Below are positions 10,677 through 21,144 of a DNA stretch of 64,000 nt, piece after piece. The notes beneath the pieces are model-generated. The model did no database searches. It worked only from the letters and a program-made list of their open reading frames with translations, and was not told the DNA's origin. Position 1 is the stretch's first letter, and the number at the start of each line of letters is the position of its first letter. The DNA lies in assembly GCA_964035545.1 (NCBI GenBank), contig OZ037769.1, positions 7,526,929 to 7,590,928 of the forward strand, read 5' to 3'. The position numbers were made by a program, and so were the translations under genes. This DNA is from Bugula neritina (lineage: Eukaryota; Bryozoa; Gymnolaemata; Cheilostomatida; Bugulidae).

Positions 10677-11386
10677 AAGATTCTCAAAAAGGCAAATACC
10701 GGAAAGTGATCTGAGATATCTTTATCAAACGTACCACTAATGACGTTACTACTGTAGAAATTTATGGCTATGTGATCTATACAAGAGCTGGAGGTTTGGG
10801 TAGTGCGAGTTGGGTGCTCTATTAAATGAGTGTAGCTGTATTGATGTAATAGGTCAGTGTAGCTATCAGATTCTTGCTTAAGTATATCAATATTAATATC
10901 ACCAGTGATAATGTGATTGTGATCAGCATGAGAAATAGAGTGTAAAAAATTGTGCAGGTCATCAGTGAACCTACCAGTGTCAGACGAAGGTTGTCTATAT
11001 ATGGCAGTAATACGTAATGGGACTTCATCCAAGCCGGCCACTAACAAAGAGATTGCCTCTGAACCCTCAATTAATGGCTCTAGTTTTTCAATTACAGCCA
11101 GGCCACTGTGCACATATATCCCACATCCACCTGCTCTGGAGTCACGGCATGAGCCTATATAAGAGTAATTTGAAATCGGAAAGTAATTGCATTCGTTGGA
11201 GTAGAGAAAAGTTTCACTTATGGCAATAACATGAAAAGAACAATTTACAATTGAGAGTAATTCCAAAAGGTTATTAAAGTTTTTTCTAAGGCTGCGTATA
11301 TTGCAGTGAAACACTCGAAAATCATTACAAGAAATATTGTTTAAGTCATTTATAGTGAAATGTTTGCTGGTATTACAAAGTTCCAT
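10613..11386 (-). CDS. LINE APE-type endonuclease domain
   Basis: Endonuclease/exonuclease/phosphatase fold. FHCNIRSL at the N-terminus carries the conserved Asn; ISETFL has the catalytic Glu; GDINIDIL gives Asp and Asn; SDHFPVF gives the terminal Asp-His. This domain nicks target DNA for target-primed reverse transcription. The frame breaks near 10640-10675, where the next frame takes over, so ORF2 is not continuous. Confidence 0.85.
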   Translation of the reverse strand: MELCNTSKHFTINDLNNISCNDFRVFHCNIRSLRKNFNNLLELLSIVNCSFHVIAISETFLYSNECNYFPISNYSYIGSCRDSRAGGCGIYVHSGLAVIEKLEPLIEGSEAISLLVAGLDEVPLRITAIYRQPSSDTGRFTDDLHNFLHSISHADHNHIITGDINIDILKQESDSYTDLLHQYSYTHLIEHPTRTTQTSSSCIDHIAINFYSSNVISGTFDKDISDHFPVFAFLRILCNLNLKPSKDAVIDHFVIYS

Positions 11387-11597
11387 TTTGTTAGAATATG
11401 AAAAACAATTTCGATTATATAAATACTGGCGTCTTAAGCATCTTGGAGATCAGATAGGGACTTAATGTGGATGGCTTTGGAACCTTCCGTTTCTCTCAAG
11501 AAAACTTTTTGGTTTATTGTCCAAGCAAATTTAAAGTTATTCTCGTTCTTATATTCTCTGACTTTGTGGAACAGTTGTCTAGTTGGGTATAAGAGGT

Positions 11598-12290
11598 ATT
11601 TGCGAGGAGGATGAGAGTTGCCACAGTTTCCACAGTTAAATTTAGTAAGATTATTCGCTTCCTTGTCAGTTGTGTGTAAGTACTGTTTAACACTTTTGTT
11701 TGCTTTAGTGGGCTTGTGACCAAGCGTATGAATTGATTCTCCTTCCGCTTTAATAGCCTTCATATCACTCTGAGAGCTTTCAGCCAATTTGCACTTTTTA
11801 ATAGCTTTTTCGAGGTCTATGTTTTCTGAGTCCTCGAACAATTTTTTCCGCAGTTGTTCGTCGTTGATGCCAAGAAGTAAGGCCTGCCTAAAAAAGTCAT
11901 CGTACATGTCACCAAAGTCACATTCTCTGGCGATCTTATGTAAGTTGGTGACATATTCATCTATTGATAGGCATTCCTGTTTTGTCGATAGCAGTTGATG
12001 TCTTTTGATTATTTTGTTGGAGGTCTTTTTACAAAAGTTGTTGAATTTTCCTAGGACATCCTTGTAAACATCTTTAGATTGTCCTTCCCCAAACTTGAAA
12101 CTTTTGAATATGTCTACACCTCTTGGTCCAATGGTTCGCAGTAGAATGGCTATTTTTATTTTATCCTCTGTCAGATTTTTCTGCAGCTATTAGGTAATAG
12201 TCGAGCTCTTCCTTGAAGCGGGACCATTGGGTGGACAACTCTGCACCATCTTGCAGGGGTTTGGGCATAAGAAAATCTTGTGCAGTTGCC
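11598..12290 (-). pseudogene. gag: gypsy gag, frameshifted and cut by LINE insertion
   Basis: Begins MATAQDFLMPKP at 12290 and continues with a gag-like capsid region (QWSRFKEELDYY, later DDFFRQALLLGIND). A one-base shift near 12172 puts TAA in frame. After that the second frame stays open to the LINE junction. Close to the junction lies the start of a cysteine-rich knuckle (NCGNCGNSHPPRK). The knuckle's other half is at 9057-8985, on the far side of the LINE. Confidence 0.8.
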
Positions 12291-12370
12291 ATGTTTACAA
12301 TAACTATTTCTTATCTTGTATCAGGTATCAGGAACTAACTGTAGTATAGGTAGCGTTCAGTGTGATAACT

Positions 12371-12388
12371 TCCTCACTCGGGGCACCA
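12371..12388 (-). other. Primer-binding site of the second gypsy element
   Basis: Minus strand TGGTGCCCCGAGTGAGGA directly follows the LTR end. TGG starts complementary to a tRNA CCA tail are typical of LTR-retrotransposon primer sites. The exact tRNA is not assigned. Confidence 0.7.
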
Positions 12389-12733
12389 TGTTTATGTCAG
12401 TGAGTGTTCCAATGTTTTGTAATTGTTATTGTAATTGTTTGTGGATAAACAGATATTGTGATAGAAAGTTTGGGTTAGTTTCGTGTGATAGGTAATCTTT
12501 AATCTGTCTCAAACCATAAGCCAGAGAATGTACTACAAACACACAATGAAGTAATATTAGTATATGTAATGCTTAGACACAAAAAGATTATATAACCAGT
12601 ACACGTAATTACTATAACGTAATTACTATAACGTATGCTGCAGAGTTTACACATAATACAAATTATTATAATAACCTTGTAACAATAGAATGAAGATGGG
12701 AAGCCAAACATATCAGCGTGTTGGGTTATAACA
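12389..12733 (-). repeat. 5' LTR of the second gypsy element
   Basis: On the minus strand the LTR runs TGTTATAACC...CATAAACA, 345 bp, with TG...CA ends. Its end abuts TGGTGCCCCGAG, a plausible primer-binding site, which fixes the inner boundary. Confidence 0.75.
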
Positions 12734-12959
12734 GTTATAGGATGAATCGCTACAGAGTATTAGTATTAAGTATTTAGCTGATAGCCTGAGGTCTAAGTCA
12801 ATTGTCAGACGCCATCATCAACAGACGTGTTTTCGAGCGCAATTGGCAATTTGAAATTATTTCACAAAAACACTTTTTTAAACATCTTTATTACCTAACC
12901 TAAAGATATATTTCTTTGCATACTAACAATAGCTCACTAACTATACATCTGTGAGCCTA

Positions 12960-14384
12960 AAGAAAAGGTGTTCTGGCGGATTTAGGCACTGCCTGGTCAG
13001 TTCAGTTGTTGCTGATTTCAGTTGTCAGTTGATTTGAGACCAATTTTTCTGAGTCACTCGACAGTGAACACTTTAGAGTAAATTATTTATTTATTTTTTA
13101 TTTTTCTCAGTGACTACTTTAGAGTAAATTATTTATTTTTTTCTTTTTATTTTTTCTGTGATTTTGGATTTGAGTTGATTTGAGTTCAGTTGTCACTGAG
13201 TTCAGTTGTCGCAGTTGTCAGTTGATTTGGGACCAATTTTTCTGAGTCACTAGAGTCTAGACAGTGACTTCGTTCTTCTTTTGTCTTGATTGCTTCTGCT
13301 TTGGTTGAAGATGCTTGCCCTTACAAATATTTTCTCTTTTTTTTCTGTTGGGCTCTTTTCTAGGAGCAAACTACTGTACATTTCATAAAGCAAATAATTT
13401 TCATATAGCAAATAAATTTGTCCTTTGCTGGTTGTTCTTGCCCCTGCATTTCTCTTATTTTTTTCTGGGCTTTTTCTCCTTTGTTTTTTTCTCGGAACAG
13501 GCAGTTTTGTTGCTTCGCTCTGAAATTCTTTCCCTCTTCTAGGGGTACCTGATCTGACACCTATTCTTGGTCTGTAAAAACCTGCAATGGCTGGTAAGGG
13601 GTCTGGTGGTCAGAGTTCTCGTACTAGTTCAACTTCGGGGAGCTCTAATGCACGCACATTATGCACAATGTCAACATATAATAAACCCAGTCTTGAGTGC
13701 TGTCTCTGTTCGAGATCGACACATACCAACTGTCTACCAGACTGGAAGGACCCAAATTGATCTATAGATATCACCAAACTGTTTTCTAGATCTGGCTTGA
13801 AATGGTATTGCCAGACATGTGAGCCCACGCTCAGTGATAACGTCAACGGTTATGAAATTAAAAAATCTCTTGCTCAAATAGAAACTAAAATGGATTCTGT
13901 CCAAAACCTTGTCTGTGAGAATATTAAACTGACCAAATCTGAGACAATCAAGCCCGATAACACAGAACCCTGGTTTACTGAAATCAAACAAACTGTCGAA
14001 AGATTGGAAACCAATGTCCAATCTCAACTGAAACGAAAAGAGAAGGAAGAGCGTGCCCATAGTGTTATCATACATGGCTTAAAAGAGAATAACAATACCA
14101 TGGAAGAGATTATGGAAATATGTGATATTCTAAGTTTCAATCATGAGTCTCTGTTAAAATTCTCTAGACTAGGTAGACGTAACATGAACCTCTCCAACTC
14201 TGACAAAATAATACCAGTTAAAGCCACCTTTAATTCTGAGATGAATAAAAATGATTTTATGTATAGATACAACACCTGGGAAATTAAAGGATCTACATTT
14301 TGTACACCAGACCTATCTCCTGAAGAGCGTGACCGTGACTATAAACTTAGAAAACTGAGGGACGAATTAAAAGCAACTCACTGA
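12960..14384 (+). mobile_element. LINE 5' portion: 5' UTR and ORF1 only
   Basis: A 5' region with a duplicated ~35-base unit (GTCAGTTGATTTG.GACCAA... at about 13025 and 13214) leads into an ORF1. No endonuclease or reverse transcriptase follows on this strand. LINEs normally lose their 5' end, so a copy keeping 5' UTR and ORF1 but no ORF2 implies a later deletion or a 3' truncation. Confidence 0.65.
13587..14384 (+). pseudogene. LINE ORF1 (zinc finger, coiled coil, nucleic-acid-binding domain)
   Basis: Starts MAGKGSGGQ. The N-terminal third has a PHD-like Cys pattern (LECCLCSRSTHTNC, later WYCQTC), interrupted by TGA after DWKDPN at 13759. A coiled-coil stretch follows (QIETKMDSVQNLV), then the conserved HSVIIHGLKE, FSRLGRRN and DLSPEERDRDYKLRKLRDEL, typical of CR1/L2-type ORF1 proteins. 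ORF1 proteins package LINE RNA. From 13797 onward the frame is open. Confidence 0.75.
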
Positions 14385-14573
14385 GACAAAATTTGAGGGA
14401 GTAAGTCACCAATACCTACAGATACTTATGTAACAGAAGAAGTACCCTACCACCAACACACAGTAACTCATACAGTAACTAACACAGTAACTAAAACAGT
14501 AACTAACACAGTAACTCATAACAGTAACTCATAACAGTGACAAACTAGAGAGTCAACTATACCCTGAACTCAC
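14385..14573. repeat. CAGTAACT minisatellite
   Basis: From about 14460 to 14545 the words ACAGTAACT(AAC/CAT/AAA) repeat about nine times. They lie in the presumed intron or 3' flank of the minus-strand gene at 14574-15215. Confidence 0.75.
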
Positions 14574-15215
14574 CTTCAGTTGAATCTGGAGTAGAATTCA
14601 TTTCACCAGATAACATCTGGAAATCTCCAGTTTTTCTTACCAAACTACTATCACCTGCTGAATAAAAGAGAATACTGATGTTTATTACCATACAGCAGCT
14701 TCAATATATTAACACACATCACCTCTGTTATCACATGACCACAGACCAACTCTAATGTATCAACACACATCACCTCTGTTATCACATGACCACAGACCTT
14801 GTTCAGCATGTTCTTCTGCAGGTTTCAGCTCTACCCCTACATCTGGTAAAGAAAGATTTGCTACTTGATGGGTCACCAAAAATTAGAACATTTATTTAAT
14901 GCACAATACCACATTAATTTCTCTGTCACCCGAAAACTATCAATTGAATAAAAATGGTAACCTGTTGGTATCTCGACTTTCACTACAATATCTTCTGCAT
15001 GATATTCTGCAGCATCTTCTGCATGTTTTTCTGCAGGATTTAGCCCAATCTCTATGTCTGTAAAGATAACAATTGATGGTCACCCAAAACACCAAGTTAA
15101 TGTAAAGCATGGATTAACTTCTGTAATTTACACAACAATACAAACCTGTCGGTGGTTCAACCTTCACAAAGTTTGGGCTGTATTTATTTCTGCTGTCTTG
15201 AAAATTTTTCTCCAT
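14574..15215 (-). CDS. Unrecognised gene with repeated phase 1-1 exons, 3' end not found
   Basis: Four exons with GT/AG borders read on the minus strand: 15215-15146 (MEKNFQDSRNKYSPNF, then VKVEPPTG), 15057-14962, 14842-14798 and 14657-14574. Every internal junction is phase 1, so exons can be skipped or duplicated without a frameshift. Exons 2 and 3 are related: IGLNPAEKHAED against VELKPAEEHAEQ. Exons 1 and 2 end alike (VKVEPPT, VKVEIPT). The product is acidic and short on hydrophobic residues; I recognise no domain. The ATG follows GGTAG, so an upstream exon is possible. The intron after exon 3 carries a ~50-base tandem duplication that includes the donor. LINEs flank it on both sides. The consistent phases support a real gene, but expression is unknown. 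Confidence 0.5.
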
Positions 15216-15445
15216 CTACCAAACAGTTATAAAAGTAAATACTAGTGTAACTAGGTGATCTTAATACCTTTATTCATAACCATTACTTGAGAGAATATTA
15301 TAACACAATTGTGATTTGAACAGTAAAAACACTCCATTTCCTATCTTTGTGAGCTCCATTAATGGCATAAATTCTAGCACTCATTAGAGGTTCAACGAAC
15401 AGCAATAGCCTATGTTACAATTAAAGAGCTTAACATTAACATTAG

Positions 15446-17110
15446 CTACAGGGACATTCTGGCATTTCTGCACCTCAATTCTAGAATTTCCAGCTCTAGA
15501 GAAATTCTCCCTTCAGTAACGCTATTTCTGCCCTTAATACCTAAAATAAATCTAATTGCTTTTCTCTGGGCGCCTTCTAGCAATGAAACCTGTCTTGCTA
15601 GATGAGGGTCCCAGACCTCACGCATATTCCAGCAGTGTCCTACACAAAGTGACGTAGGCAACCCGCTTAACCCTCCGTGGGGCATCAAAGAGCACGTGTT
15701 TAATCATACCCAATCTTTGGCTAGCCCTAGCTGTTATTGTCTCTATGTGCAAATCCCAACTAAAGTTATTTGAAATAAAAACACCAAGGTATTTAAAACT
15801 CTTCACTAAGACTAGTGGTATTTTGTTTAAAAAATATTCAGGACTATAATTGTCGCAATCCTGCCTAGCAAACCGAACAATCTGACATTTCTCAGTATTA
15901 AAAGACATTTTCCACTGAGAAGCCCATTGTTCAAGTGAAGCCAAATCCTCTTGAACTTTAACTGAATTTTCTAGAGTAACAACTGGGCGATAAAGTAACG
16001 CATCATCTGCAAAAAGTTTAATCGAAGATGAATGGAGAATGTCTGATATGTCATTGATGTAGACCAAAAACATGGACGGCCCAAGCACAGAACTTTGTGG
16101 AACTCCTGAAAAAACAGCCAAATCATTGGAAGCAATTCCTTCTACAACCACTCTTTGTAATCTATTGGACAAAAATTCTTTGATCCATCGAACTATGCCT
16201 GGGTCAATCCCCGACCTCAACATCTTCCCAACCAACAGACCGTGAGACACCCTGTCGAAAGCCTTAGAAAAATCTAATATTGCTGCGTGAACCACATTAC
16301 TGTCATCTACTAGTCTCATAATTTCATTTACAGTAGTCACTAATTGAGTAGTGCTTGACAACCCTCTTCTAAACCCATGTTGATGAGGTTTTATATTTTT
16401 TTCAAGATCTTTTTGAATATTACTAAGCACAATGTGTTCTAGCATTTTACATGAAATGCATGTCAGTGAAACTGGTCTAAAGTTTCCTGGATCTTCCCGA
16501 TTACCTTTTTTATGAATAGGTACCACATTAGCTACTTTCCATATGTCAGGCAGTTGCCCAATATCTAGTGGGTATTGGAATATTTTACACAGAATCTTAC
16601 TGTAATCTCCAAATTCAGACTAAGGTCTTCTTTTCTCAACATATCTGGGCCAGGAGCTTTCCCAATTTTGAGCTCTTTCAACAATTTAAGAACCCCATCA
16701 CTTGTAACCTTTATGGGGCTACTTTCAGTGATCTCAAGAGCTATAGAATAAGAGTCACCTTTTGAAAAAACACTTTGAAAGTATTTATTAAAGATCTCAG
16801 ATGTTTCAAAAACTATGGATCCTTGAGAGTAGTTTCCAGACTTTCTTTTATAGAACGAGTAAAATGGTTTGCTGTCACCCCTTGCTAATGGTTCAAATAA
16901 CACTCTATTGTAATGTTCTTGTTCCATCTTGCGAAAGATTTTTTTGTTATAACGCCTAGCTAATTTATACTTATTCTGGTCTTCATCAGAGCCAGTTTTC
17001 TTACTTTTATCATAAAAATTTACGTTGTTGTCTGACCATACGCCTGGCTGTATTGTTAAACCATATGGGTTCCCTAATATTACGATTTTTAGGCTGACAT
17101 TTAAGAACAA
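15446..17110 (-). pseudogene. LINE reverse transcriptase, frameshifted
   Basis: Early motifs LKIGKAPGPD (17110-16565 frame), then PIHKKGNRED, NFRPVSLTC, QHGFRRGLSST, AILDFSKAFDRVSH, GVPQSSVLGP (usually QGSVLGP) and the catalytic LFADDALLY in the 16526-15618 frame. The C-terminal part (EVWDPHLARQ, RKAIRFILG) is in a third frame, 15688-15446. All catalytic aspartates are present, but at least two frame changes break ORF2. Confidence 0.85.
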
Positions 17111-17112
17111 AC

Positions 17113-17977
17113 TTATTGACGGCTATCTTGAGCAGTTTCTATGATTTCCCATACAGTGTTCATGCTCTCTCTGTTACTAATTGAATTTTCTATTTCTGCC
17201 ATAGCTTTCTCTAAGAGTGCACTAATGGCATCAAAATTAGCCTTCTTGTATAAGTTGATACTATGTGTTTGGTTATGTGATTGTTTAAAATTTGCCACCA
17301 CACTGATTTCAATTAAAAAGTGGTCGCTGATTCCAGGGCGTATCACACTACAATCTGATACAAAGTTTTGCTTATTTGTCACAACTAGATCAAGAGTATT
17401 CCTTAGGTTGTGAGTAGGCTCAGTTATAATTTGACTCAAATCATGGATAAAAGACAATTTAAAAAACTCCTATGTAGAGCCTTTTGATTTGAGCATGCAC
17501 GCACCTGTAGATTTTTCCAGTCAATGGCGGAAAATTAAAATCTCCTACTACTAGTAATTTAGATCCTGGAAAATCTGTGCTTATCAAGCTGAATAGATCA
17601 TCAAATGGTTCAAGAGCTTGCCTTGTTAGTTTAGGTGGAATATACAAACACAACACAAAAAATTCATCCCCATTCCTAGAACATCCGACCCTGACACAAA
17701 CAACCTCAATTGGAAAAAAAGATTTTTCAAAAAATATTTGTTCTTGGGATAAATTGCGCGATAAAGCCAACAAAACTCCTCCTCCATGACAATCTCGGTC
17801 TACCCTGTAAATGTGTTTATGTGAAGAGTCTAATATCATACCATTTTTGTACGAGGGATCAAGATGAGTCTCCGTGATACAAAGAATGTCACATTCAGAG
17901 GATAGAACTTGTATTTCGTTTATTTTGCCTCTTACTGACCTAGCATTTAACAGTAATAATTTTGTTGGTACCATCAA
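17113..17977 (-). pseudogene. LINE endonuclease, frameshifted
   Basis: LLLLNARSVRGK and CITETHLDPSY are the first endonuclease motifs, VVGDFNFPPL the middle one, and RPGISDHFLIEI the last. A frameshift near 17458 separates the third and fourth motifs, so no complete domain is encoded. Confidence 0.85.
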
Positions 17978-17990
17978 TTGGTCACTTTTA

Positions 17991-18580
17991 CTATTTTCCC
18001 CTTTTGATTTTGTATTTGGAATTCGGATCTACATTTCTCCTTTCCTTCAACTCTTTCCTGAGCCGAAAATCCTCATCCTGTTCTTTCGTAGTGGGGTCTT
18101 TTCTAGCAAAAACACCTGGCATTTTCAACCCATTAATCCTACTTAGCAGGTCCCACATTTGACTTTCCGACTTGGTGCTTAATCTAAGTGGGCGAGGTCG
18201 CTCTGTATGCTTTGTAGCATCGTACCTACCTAGCCTATAAATATTACTTTTATCTAAACTTAAGTCAACATCGCAATCCTTTATAATATTGCCCACTTGC
18301 TGGACGCATTCCTCCCTATTGTCATACTCCTTTATTCCAAAAATAACTATATTTCTAGATCTTAATTCAGAGTTATTTTCCCTTCTTTCTCTACTCTCTA
18401 TTTTAGAAACTAGTCAGTCTGTTCCCGGAAGCTTTCCTGGAACTTTATAACATTTTGTTCCAAGGTCTTTGTAACAGCTGCATATGACTTGCCTAGTGTT
18501 TGGTTATTGTCAGAAACTTCATTAAACTCTGCAGATTGCTGGGCGATGTGGTAGATATGGTACAACACATAAAGATTAAG
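17991..18580 (-). pseudogene. LINE ORF1, C-terminal part
   Basis: Upstream part (SAEFNEVSDNNQTLGKSY) is a coiled-coil-like segment that hits a stop near 18412. In the next frame NIVIFGIKEYDNREEC, IYRLGRYD and FARKDPTTKEQDEDFRLRKEL are conserved ORF1 motifs. The 5' end of the LINE appears lost near 18580. Confidence 0.75.
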
Positions 18581-18683
18581 GTATTTTATTCCTGTTTTAT
18601 TTATAAATAATTTACCATGCATTTAGTTGTATTTCAACTCTCATTATATTCTGTTGAGTGTATGCAACATGCTTCATGCCATC

Positions 18684-19621
18684 ATTCAAGTTATGTTACA
18701 ACATTCCATGGAAAAGACCTGGAGTTGGTGCACGATCTTCCGAACAAACGGATCAATCCTATAGACAAAGCTGGCATTCATCCTCCCGCTGACATGGTAT
18801 GCAACACTCAAGATGTCTTCTAAAGTTATTGGTTTTTGTCTTTAATTTATAAAATTCTCATGTATGTATATGATATTTTCTTTGTGTACAATGATTTCAT
18901 TTTGCAAAGTTGTTGTTGGTGCAAGATTTTTGCCACATTATTGCTTTTTTATGTGGTAACAGTATGTGTACATAGCAATAGATAATGGTTATGCAGAAAA
19001 AAATAGGTGCGGGCTATGTTTCTCAACATTATCAGTGTGCATTTTATATTTCTTTATTATTCTTAGCACTGGAGCATTCAAAGTTATTTATTTTATTATA
19101 TTGGAAATAGATAATATAATATGTTGTCTTGCAATTATTTGTTAGTAATACATGTAATGTATGTTGTAGATAGAATTATATGGTTACTATCTACCTCACG
19201 CGTCTTTGTCAGATATTATAGATATCTTCTTGTCACTAATGACCATAGACGGTGATAAATACTTCCTGTGTCAAATAGACCAATTCAAGCAAATTGCTGA
19301 GATTATTGAACATATTGAAATGCCTCTTAGGACCAGGTCAGTATTGTAGCATTCGTCTGGAGAACTACGCTAATTTAATGTTCACATTCGGGAATAATTG
19401 TCTAGATTTATCTTAACTAACTAGTGTTGTAGCAGAGTGTTTTCAAATTGGGGTTTGAAATTTGTAAAGCTTGCAGTTAGCTGTAGTATCATTCAGTGTA
19501 TTCATGGTGATATAATTGTAGGTACGTGTTCTGCTGTGCCCCCATCCCACTGCAGTCTGCGTTTGTTGCTACTATGTTACTCAAATACGCCCGACAATTC
19601 TCAGCTGGCCAGCCAATCACT
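18684..19621 (+). pseudogene. SUPV3L1: SUPV3L1-like C-terminal exons
   Basis: Three exon-like pieces in proper order: ~18684-18796 (YVTTFHGKDLELV, KAGIHPPADM), 19170-19336 (LPHASLSDIIDIFLSL, QFKQIAEIIEHIEMP) and 19522-19621 (RYVFCCAPIPLQ, ARQFSAGQPIT). Junction phases fit (0, then 2). They align with the region after the helicase core of SUPV3L1. The first exon seems to have lost a base near 18690 relative to the expected SSFK...VTT. After GQPIT the expected WPL...LYWLSYRF part is missing: a deletion joins the exon to intron sequence that precedes the N-terminal helicase exon in the other copy. Confidence 0.8.
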
Positions 19622-20015
19622 GTTTTTATTCACACACGTGACTACCTGCTGAAAAATTTATTAGTTTACTGTTATTCAACAACTTTAGAGCTAGCTATCG
19701 AGTTTGTGATAATTGTTTTAATTTCGAATTTTCCATGTGGCAACTGTTACAGATGTATCCCCATTTAGACTACGTTAAAGATTTACGCCATGCCTCAAAC
19801 CTGACTTCCCCGGCTCAGCTTATTCCACTAGCTCGTGCGAAACAGAGAAAGATAGTTATTCACGCAGGGCCAACTAACAGCGGGAAAACATATCATGTCT
19901 TTCAAAGGTTTGTGTACTTCAATTCTCCATTATCTAATCGCATGTTTAACAAGATAGCTTTTCTGCAAGAGTATTGTACTCTCGTGGACAAAGAAAATAA
20001 AATTAAATATTAAAT
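19622..20015 (+). pseudogene. SUPV3L1: Second copy of the SUPV3L1 Walker A exon
   Basis: Exon 19753-19907 is 155 bases, the same as the copy at 5852-6006, and encodes the same MYPHLDYVK...GPTNSGKTYHVFQR segment. Its left intron also matches the first copy. Similarity ends abruptly near 20015 (6113 in the first copy). Because this N-terminal exon follows a C-terminal exon, it cannot belong to a normal transcript. Confidence 0.85.
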
Positions 20016-20403
20016 ATTTTGTTAGAAGAATCTTATTATCCCTTTTTTCATTTCATTGCAAGGATCAATAATTTAGTTTAAACTTGATAATTTTATTACT
20101 TCTTTTTCAATATATTTTTGATTTTACTTTCCAACGAAACTGTTCGACTCCATAACTTGAGATGGCTTTAGAATATAATATTTTGTGGGTACAAAGCGTT
20201 TAGTAAAATCATTGGTCAATATTGTTTGTAGAATGCCCTACAAGTTAAAATCACAGTATTTTATTGCCACATATTTTGGTGATGTGCAGTTGTAAGACGC
20301 TTACTCTGTTTTACTACTTACTAGTGCCACGTGTTTGAGTTATTATGACAAATACAAAGTAGAAGCAAAACCGGTTGACTTCTAATACGTTTTTACTTTT
20401 TAG

Positions 20404-20682
20404 GTGCTAGCAGTAAATCTGGATGGAATATCCAAACTCAGCAAAGTAGCCAAGCAATGTTTAGGGTCTCGCGCAATAGCTGCGAAATGTGACCCAGGTA
20501 TTAGGCTGTGTTCTACTTTTAATGGTTTGGATACTTCTCTCTCCACCCCAGAATCTGTGATTAAATTGGACAGTGATTTGGCTATTGAAAAAGTGCCAAC
20601 TTCAGTTCGAAAACTGGTGTTGGGTGAACAAGTGAATGAAGTAGAGTCTATGGAAGTTGATGACCTGCCAGACCGAGACTAA
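20404..20682 (+). CDS. Terminal exon, possibly the C-terminus of the SUPV3L1-like gene
   Basis: Follows a TTTTTACTTTTTAG acceptor and stays open 93 codons to TAA. Begins VLAVNLDGISKLSKVAKQCL and ends with an acidic VNEVESMEVDDLPDRD. The LDGI...KLSK start loosely recalls the post-helicase C-terminal segment of SUPV3L1, and the position downstream of its exons fits. I am not sure of this match; it could be the last exon of another gene. Confidence 0.4.
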   Translation: MLAVNLDGISKLSKVAKQCLGSRAIAAKCDPGIRLCSTFNGLDTSLSTPESVIKLDSDLAIEKVPTSVRKLVLGEQVNEVESMEVDDLPDRD

Positions 20683-21144
20683 TATGCTTTTGCTAGATTT
20701 CAATGTATCTGTGAAGTTTTTCAAATTATTTTGCTCACTCTTGTCTTCTGCTAGTCACTGCATGCATAGTGTGTATTTTGCCATAAACAAAATCTATTGT
20801 AGTATTTGTATTTTTTTGGAGTGGCATACTTTATTTTTTCCCAATCAAAACTCTCATTGCCATTTAGAATTTAATCTTTAAACTTGTGTAATTTATTGTT
20901 CTAAATTAAATCACATTATTATTGACTTCGGTTCAGGCTTAGCAGTCTATTCCACTATTCATAAATCACAAATAGTTTCATGTTGTTTATATTTTATCAT
21001 AATAAAAATAATGACCTAAAACACTCCAATATAAATGTTACTCTGGGCTGAAAGTAATGAAAATATGTTATAGTTCAGTGGTAAAATTGTGTATGTAGTT
21101 GCCCACCCCAGAGTATAGATAGGCTCTATTGCTGATGCACTTGG
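20683..21144. other. No gene seen
   Basis: AT-rich sequence with no coding region, RNA gene or clear repeat. If the exon at 20404 is real, this holds its 3' UTR. Confidence 0.4.

Larger units (their letters stand above)
9058..11597 (-). mobile_element. LINE (CR1/L2-like layout), 5' truncated, nested in gypsy gag
   Basis: Minus-strand order: ~55 residues of ORF1 C-terminus (11597-11434, ending SLSDLQDA), an APE-type endonuclease, the N-terminal part of the reverse transcriptase, its C-terminal part, a 3' UTR, and a tail containing GATGGAAATAAAG. The reverse transcriptase palm with its YADD-type motif is missing. Both junctions carry CAAAT (minus strand; 11598-11602 and 9053-9057), a likely 5-base target-site duplication or microhomology. 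Confidence 0.85.
8365..12733 (-). mobile_element. Decayed Ty3/gypsy element with nested LINE
   Basis: In minus-strand order: a 5' LTR (12733-12389), a primer-binding site, gag (12290-11598), an inserted LINE (11597-9058), then the gag tail, protease and start of reverse transcriptase (9057-8365), where homology stops. The rest of pol and the 3' LTR are missing. Gag and pol are each interrupted, so the copy is dead. It lies in the gap between the N- and C-terminal SUPV3L1 fragments. Confidence 0.85.
15255..18580 (-). mobile_element. LINE (CR1-like layout), 5' truncated, several frameshifts
   Basis: Minus-strand order: ORF1 C-terminal half (~18580-17991), endonuclease (17977-17113 in two frames), reverse transcriptase (17110-15446 in several frames), a 3' UTR and AATAAAGGTATTAAG near 15260-15275 as the 3' end. 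It sits between the 14.6-15.2 kb gene and the SUPV3L1 C-terminal exons. Its ORF1 resembles that of the plus-strand LINE at 13.6 kb in layout. Confidence 0.85.

Noticed and set aside
13315-13542. Phe/Leu-rich plus-strand frame
   Set aside because: Lies in the T-rich LINE 5' UTR; no recognisable feature.
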